Positions 6,845 through 13,747 of a stretch of 20,508 nucleotides of DNA are shown one piece after another. The notes below the pieces were generated by a model. The model did not search any database. It saw only the letters and a program-made list of their open reading frames with translations, and was not told the origin of the DNA. The translations under genes were made by a program, and so were the position numbers. Source of the stretch: a virus; the IMG/VR virus record IMGVR_UViG_3300025880_000146, positions 1-20,508 of that record; one strand, written 5' to 3'. Each line of letters begins with the position of its first letter. Position 1 is the stretch's first letter.

Positions 6845-8238
6845 TACTGACTCTTTCTCAATAAACTCTTAAGTCTATCTGTTGCATCTACTTGCGGATT
6901 TGCATCCATGTTATTCTCTGCGACAGTTTCGCCTGCAGGTGCTACACTACTCTTTGTTTTTAGCTTTTGATAAATGCTTGCAACTGCACCTTCATCTTCT
7001 TGTTCATCTGGGTCCAAGTCTTCAATCTTCAAACTGTCCATGTTAAATGCCAAGTCCAGTTTACTACCAACCCCACTACTACTGCGTGTTTTCATAAATT
7101 GTATTTGTACTCTGCCACGCTCTCGCATAGCTCTACTGCTGAAAATACCAATCAAGTTGTCTGCTGTGTTAATCTTACTAATACCGCCTGCAATATGGCT
7201 GTGGTCAAATTCAATCTCATCAACTGCACTACGATTCAACTGCGAAGCTGTTACAAACAATATACCAAGTTCAGTTGCCAAGTTGCGCAACTCTTCACTA
7301 ACAAATTTATCTTTAATAAATTGATCGCTTGGGTTAACTTTAACTGTGACTGGCATCATAAGATCCAAATAGTCAACCAGTAGTGCATCAACATGCAAGT
7401 TGTGTTGTATCTGATATTCTCTCATGTATGCTTTGATGTCGTTAACAGTAGTACCATTCTTCATTTGTATTACTTGTAGTTTGCCTGCTTTCTTACTGGC
7501 CATCTTAACACGCAATTCTACATCACTGCTATTTTTCATAACGTCTTTGGTGCTCATACCTGTAAGCATAGCATCCAATCTCATAGCACACAGTTCTTCA
7601 CTAAGTTCCAAACTAATGTACACCACGTTCTTGCCTTGCAATGCCCAGTTCAGTGCCAAGTTTTGCATAAACAAACTCTTACCACTACCACTGCCACCTG
7701 CAAAGATGTTTAGCTCGCCTGGATTAAATCCACCATACAATACTCTATCAAATGTCTCCCAGCCACTACTGTTCTGTCCTCTGTTGTCTTTGATGCTTTG
7801 TATGCGTCCTGCAGGATCATCCCAATAGTTTGTACCAAAGTTCTTAGCAAGTCCAATCTCTGTTGCCGCTTTGATGATTCCTTCTACTGTACCATACTCT
7901 TTGTTCTCTAACATATCAGCACTTTTTAGAATTGCTGCTTCCAACGCTTTGTGTCTACAGAACTGTTCAAAGTTATCCATAAACCAATTTTTATGTTCTG
8001 TGGTTAGTTTGTCTCGCACATCGGATATTTCAACACCAGCCACACCTTTAACTTGCTCTAGCATAGGAACATCGTTGTATTCATCTGCGTGTTTTTGTAT
8101 AAAGTCTACTGTGTCTCTGAATTGTCTATCAAAGTAACTGCTTTCTAAGATAGCATTACACCGCACAAACAGATCCTTGTCAGCCAATAAGAACTCCAAG
8201 TATAACTGTTGTAGGTCTGCGCTGTAATCTTCACTCAT
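6844..8238 (-). CDS. 41: Replicative DnaB-family helicase (T4 gp41-like), 464 aa
   Basis: This RecA-fold hexameric helicase unwinds DNA ahead of the phage replisome and works with primase. Walker A is GGSGSGKS at 181-188, Walker B is ALLVDYLDL at 285-293, and the DnaB motif FVTASQLNR lies at 328-336. RGRVQIQFMKTRSSSG is the conserved end with candidate arginine-finger residues. The N-terminal 130 residues are helical, as in gp41. Length is close to T4 gp41 (about 475). The 40-50 C-terminal residues are acidic and then basic (DLDPDEQEDEGAV, ending LKSLLRKSQ), a likely tail for partner contacts. It starts 8 nt inside the end of the 77-aa gene and is two genes downstream of primase. Confidence 0.95.
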   Translation of the reverse strand: MSEDYSADLQQLYLEFLLADKDLFVRCNAILESSYFDRQFRDTVDFIQKHADEYNDVPMLEQVKGVAGVEISDVRDKLTTEHKNWFMDNFEQFCRHKALEAAILKSADMLENKEYGTVEGIIKAATEIGLAKNFGTNYWDDPAGRIQSIKDNRGQNSSGWETFDRVLYGGFNPGELNIFAGGSGSGKSLFMQNLALNWALQGKNVVYISLELSEELCAMRLDAMLTGMSTKDVMKNSSDVELRVKMASKKAGKLQVIQMKNGTTVNDIKAYMREYQIQHNLHVDALLVDYLDLMMPVTVKVNPSDQFIKDKFVSEELRNLATELGILFVTASQLNRSAVDEIEFDHSHIAGGISKINTADNLIGIFSSRAMRERGRVQIQFMKTRSSSGVGSKLDLAFNMDSLKIEDLDPDEQEDEGAVASIYQKLKTKSSVAPAGETVAENNMDANPQVDATDRLKSLLRKSQ

Positions 8239-8464
8239 TCATATCTCCTTGCAACTTCTTTGTGATGTATTCTTCTCGAGTATAGATCATTCGCCAAGCA
8301 GTGCCTTTGAGTGGCACTGCGCCATTCATATCCATAGTTATAGCGTATTCGTAGTAAGATGTCAACCAAATAAGTCTATCATTGCCATCGCTACGCCTTG
8401 GTAACCAAGCAAAATATTTTGTCCAACAACTTTGTAAATCAGTGTACGCACTAACATGTTTCAT
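8231..8464 (-). CDS. Small conserved protein between primase and helicase, 77 aa
   Basis: The start MKHVSAYTDLQSCWTKYF is preferred: GGAG lies 9 nt upstream and the gene then begins after the primase stop. A GTG at 8536 in the same frame would add 24 residues, overlap primase by 56 nt, and has AGGAG at a long spacing. The core KYFAWLPRRSDGNDRLIWLT is rich in aromatics and Arg, with a likely beta structure, followed by YTREEYITKKL. I recall similar small proteins in marine T4-like phages but no known function. The overlap with the helicase start suggests coupled synthesis, perhaps as a replisome accessory. Confidence 0.7.
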   Translation of the reverse strand: MKHVSAYTDLQSCWTKYFAWLPRRSDGNDRLIWLTSYYEYAITMDMNGAVPLKGTAWRMIYTREEYITKKLQGDMNE

Positions 8465-8480
8465 ATCCGAATACTCCGTA

Positions 8481-9500
8481 CTATTTGCATCTTGACTTTG
8501 CCAAGATCTTAATCTTCGTACTACTGGTTTCGACACTTTCTAATACACTCCTAACTGTGAATAATCTGCCATAATGCTGTGCTGCATCGTTAGCATCTTT
8601 GATGCCGTCATCCCACTCAGGAAATGCTACACTCCAGCCTCGTTTTACTGCAATGTTAACTGTGTCTATGCCTGCGGCGTCGAAATCTGGCAATAATACT
8701 ATTTGTTTATCCAGTTCTTCAATTATGCTGCATTGAACATCACTCGGAGTGTTGCCTGCTAGTGCAACACCGCCTACCACTAGTGCATCCATCTGTCCTT
8801 CTGTAACTATAATTATGTCATGATCTTTTTGTGCATCTAAATTATACACAAAGTTTTTAGGATTCTTCAAGTAATACTTGGGCATTCCTTCTGGTCTATG
8901 TTCTAGTACCCAACGTGCAGTGTATCCTACTATCTCACCTTTGTGTTTGAATGGCAATATAACCCTATTAGCAAAGTGCATGTGCGGGCTCCAATGCCAA
9001 TCTTCATAAAAGTCTACACCACGCTTCATCAAATATGTACATGCTAGTGCTAGTTTTTCTAATTGCTTGGAGTCTAATTTGTCCAAAGGATAGCTTCCGA
9101 TTGGATGACTGTCTGGCGGAAGTTCGTCTGGATGCCATTCTACTGTTACTTTTTTTACACGCTCTTTGGATATAAACTGTCCAGCGATATCGTTTGCTTC
9201 TGCTTCTTTCAATAGCTCGAAGTTGACACGTTGTATATCAGCTTCATCTACTCCAAATGTTTTGAGAAGTTGTGTAAGTCTACCGCCAATGCGTTTTCCA
9301 TCGCTCCACCCTGTTTTAAATCCGCAGTTAAAACAGTTGTACTGAAACTTGTCATCCTGGAACATTATGCCGCCTCTGCCGCGCTTGTCTGCACTGTGCC
9401 CGCGAGTATGACACATTGTACAATTGCCGCTGATCCAGCCGCTGGGTGTTTGCTTCCAGCCATAAGGTAGGTGCTGACGTATAAAGTCTAGTACTATCAT
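8481..9500 (-). CDS. 61: DNA primase (T4 gp61-like), 339 aa
   Basis: It makes RNA primers for lagging-strand synthesis with the gp41-type helicase. An N-terminal zinc-binding module is formed by C27-x2-C30 and C56-x2-C59 (NCTMCH and YNCFNCGF). The TOPRIM catalytic core follows, with IIIVTEGQMDAL (E234) and LLPDFDAAG (D272 and D274 as metal ligands). The length matches T4 gp61 (about 340). No Shine-Dalgarno precedes the ATG; instead a near-consensus TTGACA-N17-TAATAT promoter ends 6 nt before it, so the transcript probably begins on the start codon. The downstream small gene and helicase are probably cotranscribed. Confidence 0.93.
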   Translation of the reverse strand: MIVLDFIRQHLPYGWKQTPSGWISGNCTMCHTRGHSADKRGRGGIMFQDDKFQYNCFNCGFKTGWSDGKRIGGRLTQLLKTFGVDEADIQRVNFELLKEAEANDIAGQFISKERVKKVTVEWHPDELPPDSHPIGSYPLDKLDSKQLEKLALACTYLMKRGVDFYEDWHWSPHMHFANRVILPFKHKGEIVGYTARWVLEHRPEGMPKYYLKNPKNFVYNLDAQKDHDIIIVTEGQMDALVVGGVALAGNTPSDVQCSIIEELDKQIVLLPDFDAAGIDTVNIAVKRGWSVAFPEWDDGIKDANDAAQHYGRLFTVRSVLESVETSSTKIKILAKSRCK

Positions 9501-9506
9501 AGTATG

Positions 9507-9535
9507 ATATTAGCTTCTATATATGATTTTGTCAA
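9507..9535 (-). promoter_or_regulatory. Sigma70-type promoter TTGACA-N17-TAATAT for primase
   Basis: The minus strand has TTGACA (9535-9530), a 17-nt spacer, and TAATAT (9512-9507). Only CATACT separates the -10 from the primase ATG, placing the expected start of transcription at about the A of the ATG. It lies largely inside the end of the 257-aa gene. Confidence 0.7.
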
Positions 9536-10283
9536 GTGTTCCGACGTTGGATACGTCTGGTGTATGCACAAAACGAACCCAGTAATACATGCCGTTGAAT
9601 GTATGGTAATTAGGACCAGTGTCAGCGGTTACTGTATAACTTTGACCTGTTACATCAAACCAATCACCACTAAGTGGGCTCAAGCTCATAGTGGCTTGCA
9701 CTTTATATGTGCCTGTGTAATTGTTTGTGTATACTTGTAGAGTTTGCAATCCTGTTTTATTTGCATTTTGCGGTGGGCCTGCCATTCGACTACCGTAATA
9801 ATCATCATCAACGGTATTAAAAACATTTACAGTTTCACTAGGTCTAAAACGTACAGCACCATCTCTGACTTCTAATACAAATGTAAGTCTATTATTTTGA
9901 TCACTTGTGCCACCATAACTACCTATGTCGCCTGTGTTTTTAAATGTAATTTGTACATCATATAGTTTGGCATCCAGTAGTGATGTTTCTTCATGATCCA
10001 ATTTTAGCAACAGCAGTCCGTTATCATAATCGTGTGGAACTAGTGTCTTAGTTAAAATTACACCAAGGCTGGTTCTATCTATAATATCAGCAGTATATGT
10101 TTTGTTGTGAAGACTTTGCGGTTTACGATCTGAATTTTTAACATATAGATCATAATCTACATTAAGCCCTCGATAAGCTACTAATGGCTTGTGATTATCA
10201 GCGCCATAGTAAGTAGTACCTCTTCTAGTTGGTACTACAACTTCCGCTCGTTGATTATATTGATATATTGTTCCCTGATGCAT
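9510..10283 (-). CDS. Probable virion structural protein, beta-rich, 257 aa
   Basis: The first half contains DYDLYVKNSDRKPQSLHNKT followed by SLLDAKLYDVQITFKNTGD. This is reminiscent of the N-terminal immunoglobulin-like domain of baseplate upper proteins (BppU type). The second half is dominated by alternating Thr, Tyr and Gly with VYTNNYTGTYKVQATM and GMYYWVRFVHTPDV, typical of beta-rich virion proteins. There are few charged helices and no cysteine. It has a TAAATA late box and a GGAG ribosome site about 9 nt before the ATG, consistent with late expression, although it sits among replication genes. The exact virion location is unknown. The primase promoter lies across its stop codon. Confidence 0.7.
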   Translation of the reverse strand: MHQGTIYQYNQRAEVVVPTRRGTTYYGADNHKPLVAYRGLNVDYDLYVKNSDRKPQSLHNKTYTADIIDRTSLGVILTKTLVPHDYDNGLLLLKLDHEETSLLDAKLYDVQITFKNTGDIGSYGGTSDQNNRLTFVLEVRDGAVRFRPSETVNVFNTVDDDYYGSRMAGPPQNANKTGLQTLQVYTNNYTGTYKVQATMSLSPLSGDWFDVTGQSYTVTADTGPNYHTFNGMYYWVRFVHTPDVSNVGTLDKIIYRS

Positions 10284-10299
10284 TTTGAAATCTCCACTA

Positions 10300-10307
10300 G
10301 TATTTAG
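10300..10307 (-). promoter_or_regulatory. Late promoter-like box CTAAATAC
   Basis: The minus strand reads ACTAAATAC, 16 nt before the ATG of the virion-like gene, followed by GGAG as ribosome site. It lies in the 40-nt divergent gap with the plus-strand gene at 10324, within or beside the inverted repeat TTAGT-TG-ACTAA (10304-10315). Confidence 0.5.
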
Positions 10308-10323
10308 TTGACTAAGTAGTACG

Positions 10324-10710
10324 ATGACAAATAATATTCCAAAAAAATATCAAAACTTATTAGACGAGTTTCCATTTTTAACCCTTGTTTCGTACGGTGG
10401 GGCCGAATATGTAGGCATTGTACAAAATATTGATAATAATTTAGCAAGTATGTATAATTTTGACAGCATTAAAACCTTGAAAGACAAGCAATCATTCCTG
10501 GAGCTCGGCGAAGAATGGTGGTGGGGTACAAATAGAATGATCCCAATTAATATTATACTTAAAAATCAATTCGAACCTTTCAGAACGTGTCTAATAACGT
10601 TTAGTCTTAAAGACTTCGAAGTACTACATGGTCCTACTATTAGCCTCAGTAACATTGTTCAAAAAAGAGTTAAACGTAGAAATATTCAATTAGTTAGAAA
10701 AATTAACTAG
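10324..10710 (+). CDS. Conserved hypothetical phage protein, 128 aa, only clear plus-strand gene
   Basis: It starts MTNNIPKKYQNLLDEFPFLT and contains YGGAEYVGIVQNIDNNLASM, then LELGEEWWWGTNRMIPINII, a distinctive acidic-aromatic motif that I recall from hypothetical proteins of marine T4-like phages. The C-terminus is basic (QKRVKRRNIQLVRK). The protein looks alpha/beta and soluble. It is divergent from the virion-like gene and overlaps the dioxygenase gene tail to tail by 8 nt. No good ribosome site or promoter was found in the 40-nt upstream gap. Function unknown. Confidence 0.82.
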   Translation: MTNNIPKKYQNLLDEFPFLTLVSYGGAEYVGIVQNIDNNLASMYNFDSIKTLKDKQSFLELGEEWWWGTNRMIPINIILKNQFEPFRTCLITFSLKDFEVLHGPTISLSNIVQKRVKRRNIQLVRKIN

Positions 10711-11440
10711 TTCTAATACTACTGTTTACTTGTGGATCAATTACACTCAGTCTACGGCTGGTTGTTTTTTCCGCAGCATGCAATAATAGTGCTCTTCTGA
10801 TATTATTACTTTTATTAGGCATGGTACTGTGTAGTAGCCTTGGATGCCATGCTACAAAACTGCCAGCATTTGCTGTGTATTGTTGATAGTTGTCGGCATA
10901 GAATGTATCCCAGCTTTTATCGTCTTGGATGCTTTTTGGATCGAACATGTATTTGTGAGTTCCAGGAACGTATCCCGTTGCTCCGTTGTGATCATTAAAA
11001 TCACACATCATCACCATAAACTGTAGACCTAATAATTCTCGATTATATCGAAATTCTGGAAATCTATAAGGTGTATCAATATGCGGACGATAAAAGTTCA
11101 TACCTGGATGTAATACAATAAAATCTTGCACATGCCATACCCAGTTATGTTCGCCAAATGCAGCGTCTGCATATTGTGCTAATGTATTTTTCATTTCATT
11201 AATTATAGGATGTTGAACTTGCTCAGTCCAATAGTATGCCCAGTCAATCTCAGTTTTAGGATTTTCGATATCTTTTATTTGATTCCACCCAATCCATTTT
11301 TTATCTTTGGTGTGACCACGTTCGGGATTTATTGTTTCTGCAAATTCATTGAGTTCATTTATTTTGTCTATACCAAACGCATCACGCTGAATTGTGAATC
11401 CCGTATGATTCAAATCGTGTAAAAATCCATCTCTGTTCAT
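10703..11440 (-). CDS. PhyH-family 2-oxoglutarate/Fe(II) dioxygenase, 245 aa
   Basis: The metal site is formed by FYRPHIDTPYRF (H120 and D122) and a distal histidine in AWHPRLLHSTMPN (H204 most likely). R215 or R216, in NNIRRALLLHA, is the candidate 2-oxoglutarate-binding arginine. These are the features of phytanoyl-CoA-dioxygenase-like enzymes, which couple 2-oxoglutarate decarboxylation to hydroxylation and are common in marine T4-like phages. The substrate is unknown: nucleotide, protein or metabolite are all open. It starts one base after the stop of the mini-DnaE gene's neighbour region downstream direction, at MNRDGFLHDLNHTGFTIQRD, and its 3' end overlaps the plus-strand gene by 8 nt, so antisense transcription may matter. 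Confidence 0.88.
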   Translation of the reverse strand: MNRDGFLHDLNHTGFTIQRDAFGIDKINELNEFAETINPERGHTKDKKWIGWNQIKDIENPKTEIDWAYYWTEQVQHPIINEMKNTLAQYADAAFGEHNWVWHVQDFIVLHPGMNFYRPHIDTPYRFPEFRYNRELLGLQFMVMMCDFNDHNGATGYVPGTHKYMFDPKSIQDDKSWDTFYADNYQQYTANAGSFVAWHPRLLHSTMPNKSNNIRRALLLHAAEKTTSRRLSVIDPQVNSSIRTS

Positions 11441-11441
11441 A

Positions 11442-12011
11442 TTAATATCCTAATTGTTCACATATGATATTCATATGTACAATAACTGCCATTGCATAGC
11501 TAACTGCATGGGCTTTTTTAAAATAATAAGCCTTGTTATCATTTCTTGGTTTGATCCAAACTTCTTTCAATATGTCGGGCCAGCTCTGATTTTGTAGATA
11601 ACGTTTGGCTGGACGTATAACCGCTAGTGTTGCTGCCAACTGTTCTACCGATTGCGGCTTCAATTGTTTTAAGAGAGTATCGTGCCCTGATAGATGAAAT
11701 ACATTGTCGACGAAGTCTTTGTGCTCCAAAAGTTGCCATACAGGATCCCTTTCCATTAATTTTTGTAAGTGATTGTCATCCCTGACGTCTTTATATATAC
11801 TAAGATTAAGAAAGTCTAATTTAAAGAATTCATGATCTTCAGCTTGTGTGTGTTCTACTGTACACACATTAGTAAACGGGTTGCTGGGTACTCGATGAAA
11901 GTACACACCTGTGTTGTGTTTTCTATCTTTAAGTCGAGCTGGCACATGCTTAAAGTGTTTTAATACTTCGTTCCTGTCGGCGAAGTCGATATCAATATCA
12001 GGTAGTCCCAT
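11442..12011 (-). CDS. Miniature DnaE-like (PolIII alpha) protein, 189 aa
   Basis: Four blocks line up in order with bacterial DnaE from memory. LPDIDIDFADRNEVL (3-17) matches the PDFDVDF strand that holds two catalytic aspartates. FFKLDFLNLSIYKDV (62-76) matches the KFDFLGL strand with the third. VFHLSGHDTLLKQLKP (104-119) plus AVIRPAK matches the VFQLES...RPG block. YFKKAHAVSYAMAV (163-176) matches GFNKSHSAAYAL. DnaE is about 1,100-1,200 residues, so the PHP domain, most of the fingers, the beta-binding and OB domains are absent. It could be a reduced polymerase, a DNA-binding remnant, or a decoy of the host replicase. CAGGAG lies 8-9 nt before ATG, and the gene overlaps the zinc-finger gene by 14 nt. 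Activity is unproven. Confidence 0.8.
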   Translation of the reverse strand: MGLPDIDIDFADRNEVLKHFKHVPARLKDRKHNTGVYFHRVPSNPFTNVCTVEHTQAEDHEFFKLDFLNLSIYKDVRDDNHLQKLMERDPVWQLLEHKDFVDNVFHLSGHDTLLKQLKPQSVEQLAATLAVIRPAKRYLQNQSWPDILKEVWIKPRNDNKAYYFKKAHAVSYAMAVIVHMNIICEQLGY

Positions 12012-12705
12012 CTATCATCTCCTGTACAAAGTTTGTGTCATGCGGACTTAGTTTTGTTTTCTTGCCCCAGTAGTCTGCATCAATACTGTTTGCTACTCTA
12101 GCAAAACATTCATCTGGCATGCTACTTAGTGCAGTTTGTGCTCGTTTACTACTAAGCATAATCCATGGCGAAATCTTACCCATTTCACACCATTCAGCAA
12201 TCAAGTACCCACTAGCACTTTCCCAAAACGCAGAGAAATAATCTGTTTCACTTGCATGTTCTACAAATCTTTCCAAAGCACGTTCTACACTTTCACGTTT
12301 GCAATGATCTTGTACAAACAACAAGTACATTTTATCAGTGGGCCAGTCTTTTAGTTTGGCTTTGTTTTTTATAAGCCATCTTGTAAATGCTTCTTGATCT
12401 AAACAACGTATGTTAAGACAATAATTAGCATACTTTACAAATGCTGTATAATACTGACTGTCTGCAAAGTCCTTGAACTCTTTGGGCTTGCTTTGCATTT
12501 CAATTCTATAAAACAAATCATAGCTACTAAAGCCTACCAAGACATCTTGATTATCTTTGCTCTGCCAGCGTCTTTTCTTTTCACAACTATGAGCCAGCAG
12601 AGTACCTTCACGCTGAAAACTCTTTTTGCAATATTCACATTTGAATGTGTTTTTCTTCAATTTAACACTTCCTATTGCAGTCACTAGTTGTTGTGCAGTT
12701 GTCAT
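11998..12705 (-). CDS. C2H2-like zinc-finger phage protein, 235 aa
   Basis: An N-terminal finger, FKCEYCKKSFQREGTLLAHS, followed by CEKKRRW, provides C23, C26, H39 and C41 as metal ligands (CxxC-x12-HxC). The rest is helical with many aromatic residues (DLFYRIEMQSKPKEFKDFAD and SAFWESASGYLIAEWCEMGK). I recall this combination as a conserved hypothetical in marine T4-like phages. DNA or RNA binding is likely from the finger; the helical domain is unassigned. Its start overlaps the end of the 156-aa gene by 4 nt (ATGA-type) and its end overlaps the mini-DnaE start by 14 nt, suggesting that the three proteins work together. Confidence 0.8.
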   Translation of the reverse strand: MTTAQQLVTAIGSVKLKKNTFKCEYCKKSFQREGTLLAHSCEKKRRWQSKDNQDVLVGFSSYDLFYRIEMQSKPKEFKDFADSQYYTAFVKYANYCLNIRCLDQEAFTRWLIKNKAKLKDWPTDKMYLLFVQDHCKRESVERALERFVEHASETDYFSAFWESASGYLIAEWCEMGKISPWIMLSSKRAQTALSSMPDECFARVANSIDADYWGKKTKLSPHDTNFVQEMIDGTT

Positions 12706-13172
12706 TTTTTAAACAGCTCTTTGATTTGTTTTTTATCCATACCTAACTCTTCTGCAAGTTCTGTAAAGTCTTGCTTGGTATTACTACTTACCAACAACTC
12801 TAGTTCATCGTCATTGTATGTGGGATAAAGTTCCTGCAACCATTTGAGCAGTTTACCTGCTTTACCTTTTTTCTGTTTGCTTGGCGGGATCCAAGGATGA
12901 AATTGACTGCTACCAATTCCAATACACTGTAATAACTTGTGTTGCAGTTGAGTTTCATGTCTTATAATATTGTAGTGTTTGTTGACTAATTCATTTGTAA
13001 GTTTTATATAGTGATATTCAATATCATAGTTCTTGGTTTGTACTGCACTTGTGTATCGCATTAGCACAAAGATATTAACTTTCTTTTGCTCTTCTTCTGT
13101 GAGGCTATCCCACCAACCGCGATCTCTTTGATCAATAGCTCGCATCTCTTCTTTGATAGATAGTTTACTCAT
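12702..13172 (-). CDS. Conserved hypothetical phage protein, 156 aa
   Basis: It starts MSKLSIKEEMRAIDQRDRGW and has a helical N-terminal half (LTEEEQKKVNIFVLMRYTSA), a middle HPWIPPSKQKKGKAGK and a C-terminal helix-turn-helix-like end (FTELAEELGMDKKQIKELFK). I recall the N-terminus from unassigned proteins of marine T4-like phages. The end resembles a small helical DNA-binding motif, but this is a weak impression. It overlaps its upstream neighbour as ATGA (13172-13169) and the zinc-finger gene by 4 nt. Probably part of a replication-linked operon. Confidence 0.78.
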   Translation of the reverse strand: MSKLSIKEEMRAIDQRDRGWWDSLTEEEQKKVNIFVLMRYTSAVQTKNYDIEYHYIKLTNELVNKHYNIIRHETQLQHKLLQCIGIGSSQFHPWIPPSKQKKGKAGKLLKWLQELYPTYNDDELELLVSSNTKQDFTELAEELGMDKKQIKELFKK

Positions 13173-13333
13173 CCAAACACCGCCAATACAATTACAATAA
13201 TCACAAACCAGCCAACTATGCCCAAGCCGTTATTGCCAACTAGTCCTTTACTTTTAGCACAGTCGTAGCAATAACGATATTTCTTAGGTGTACTATTAGT
13301 ACAAAAGAATGAATCACATGTCTTTTTTGCCAT
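13169..13333 (-). CDS. Small zinc-ribbon-like membrane protein, 54 aa
   Basis: The frame MAKKTCDSFFCTNSTPKKYR starts at ATG 13333. It contains four to five cysteines: C6, C11, C22 and C25 (TCDSFFC and YCYDC), a likely zinc knuckle. A hydrophobic end, LGIVGWFVIIVIVLAVFG, would form one membrane span. Its start overlaps the stop of the 69-aa gene (TAATG) and its stop overlaps the start of the 156-aa gene (ATGA), which strongly supports translation. The topology suggests a cytoplasmic zinc module tethered to the membrane. Function unknown. Confidence 0.72.
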   Translation of the reverse strand: MAKKTCDSFFCTNSTPKKYRYCYDCAKSKGLVGNNGLGIVGWFVIIVIVLAVFG

Positions 13334-13542
13334 TACCATAATCCAATTGCTTTACTGTTGCCTACTATTATAAAGCCACATGTGACAATATGCAAGACAA
13401 TCCAGAACGTTCTAAAAGCAAGTGCTTTTAAAACGTCTGTTTGTGTAATAGGCAAAAACTCTGGCTTGTCATCATCATCAAGCCCAACAGGCATGCCCAC
13501 TGTTCTCGCCCACAATTTAAGCCATCGTCTTTGCCCACTCAT
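13333..13542 (-). CDS. Small single-span membrane protein, 69 aa
   Basis: It starts MSGQRRWLKLWARTVGMPVG, followed by an acidic linker (LDDDDKPEF) and a hydrophobic C-terminal segment, FWIVLHIVTCGFIIVGN, long enough for one membrane span. The pattern RRW.KLWAR...TFW.LLH.VTC.FII recalls a conserved small protein of marine T4-like phages. Its first base overlaps the stop of the Hc1-like gene and its stop overlaps the next start, so it is translated within a coupled chain. It may modify the host membrane; this is inference. Confidence 0.75.
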   Translation of the reverse strand: MSGQRRWLKLWARTVGMPVGLDDDDKPEFLPITQTDVLKALAFRTFWIVLHIVTCGFIIVGNSKAIGLW

Positions 13543-13727
13543 TAATAACCCGCCACAGCACCATTTTTACGTGCTTGTATTTCAGCACGGCGTTCTTTGG
13601 CGAGTTTTCCCAAATCACCAAGTGCTTTTCGAGCTCGAGTTGCTGCCGCTTTATTACCGGTATCAAACTTTGCGCTCTCTTCAACGTATGTGATGTATGC
13701 TTCTTCGATTCTTTGATGTAATGTCAT
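13542..13727 (-). CDS. Histone H1-like (Hc1-type) DNA-binding protein, 61 aa
   Basis: The core KFDTGNKAAATRARKALGDL, followed by GKLAKERRAEIQ, closely follows the Hc1 family signature (KGNKAAGxRARxAL...LxKExR) known from chlamydial histone-like proteins. Only the helical core is present, in 61 residues, and it lacks the long lysine-rich tail of Hc1. It starts MTLHQRIEEAYITYVEESAK with AAGGAG about 8 nt upstream. It probably binds DNA, perhaps organising phage or host DNA. It heads the chain of overlapping genes that ends with the mini-DnaE. Confidence 0.75.
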   Translation of the reverse strand: MTLHQRIEEAYITYVEESAKFDTGNKAAATRARKALGDLGKLAKERRAEIQARKNGAVAGY

Positions 13728-13747
13728 ATTTTATCTCCTTATAACCC

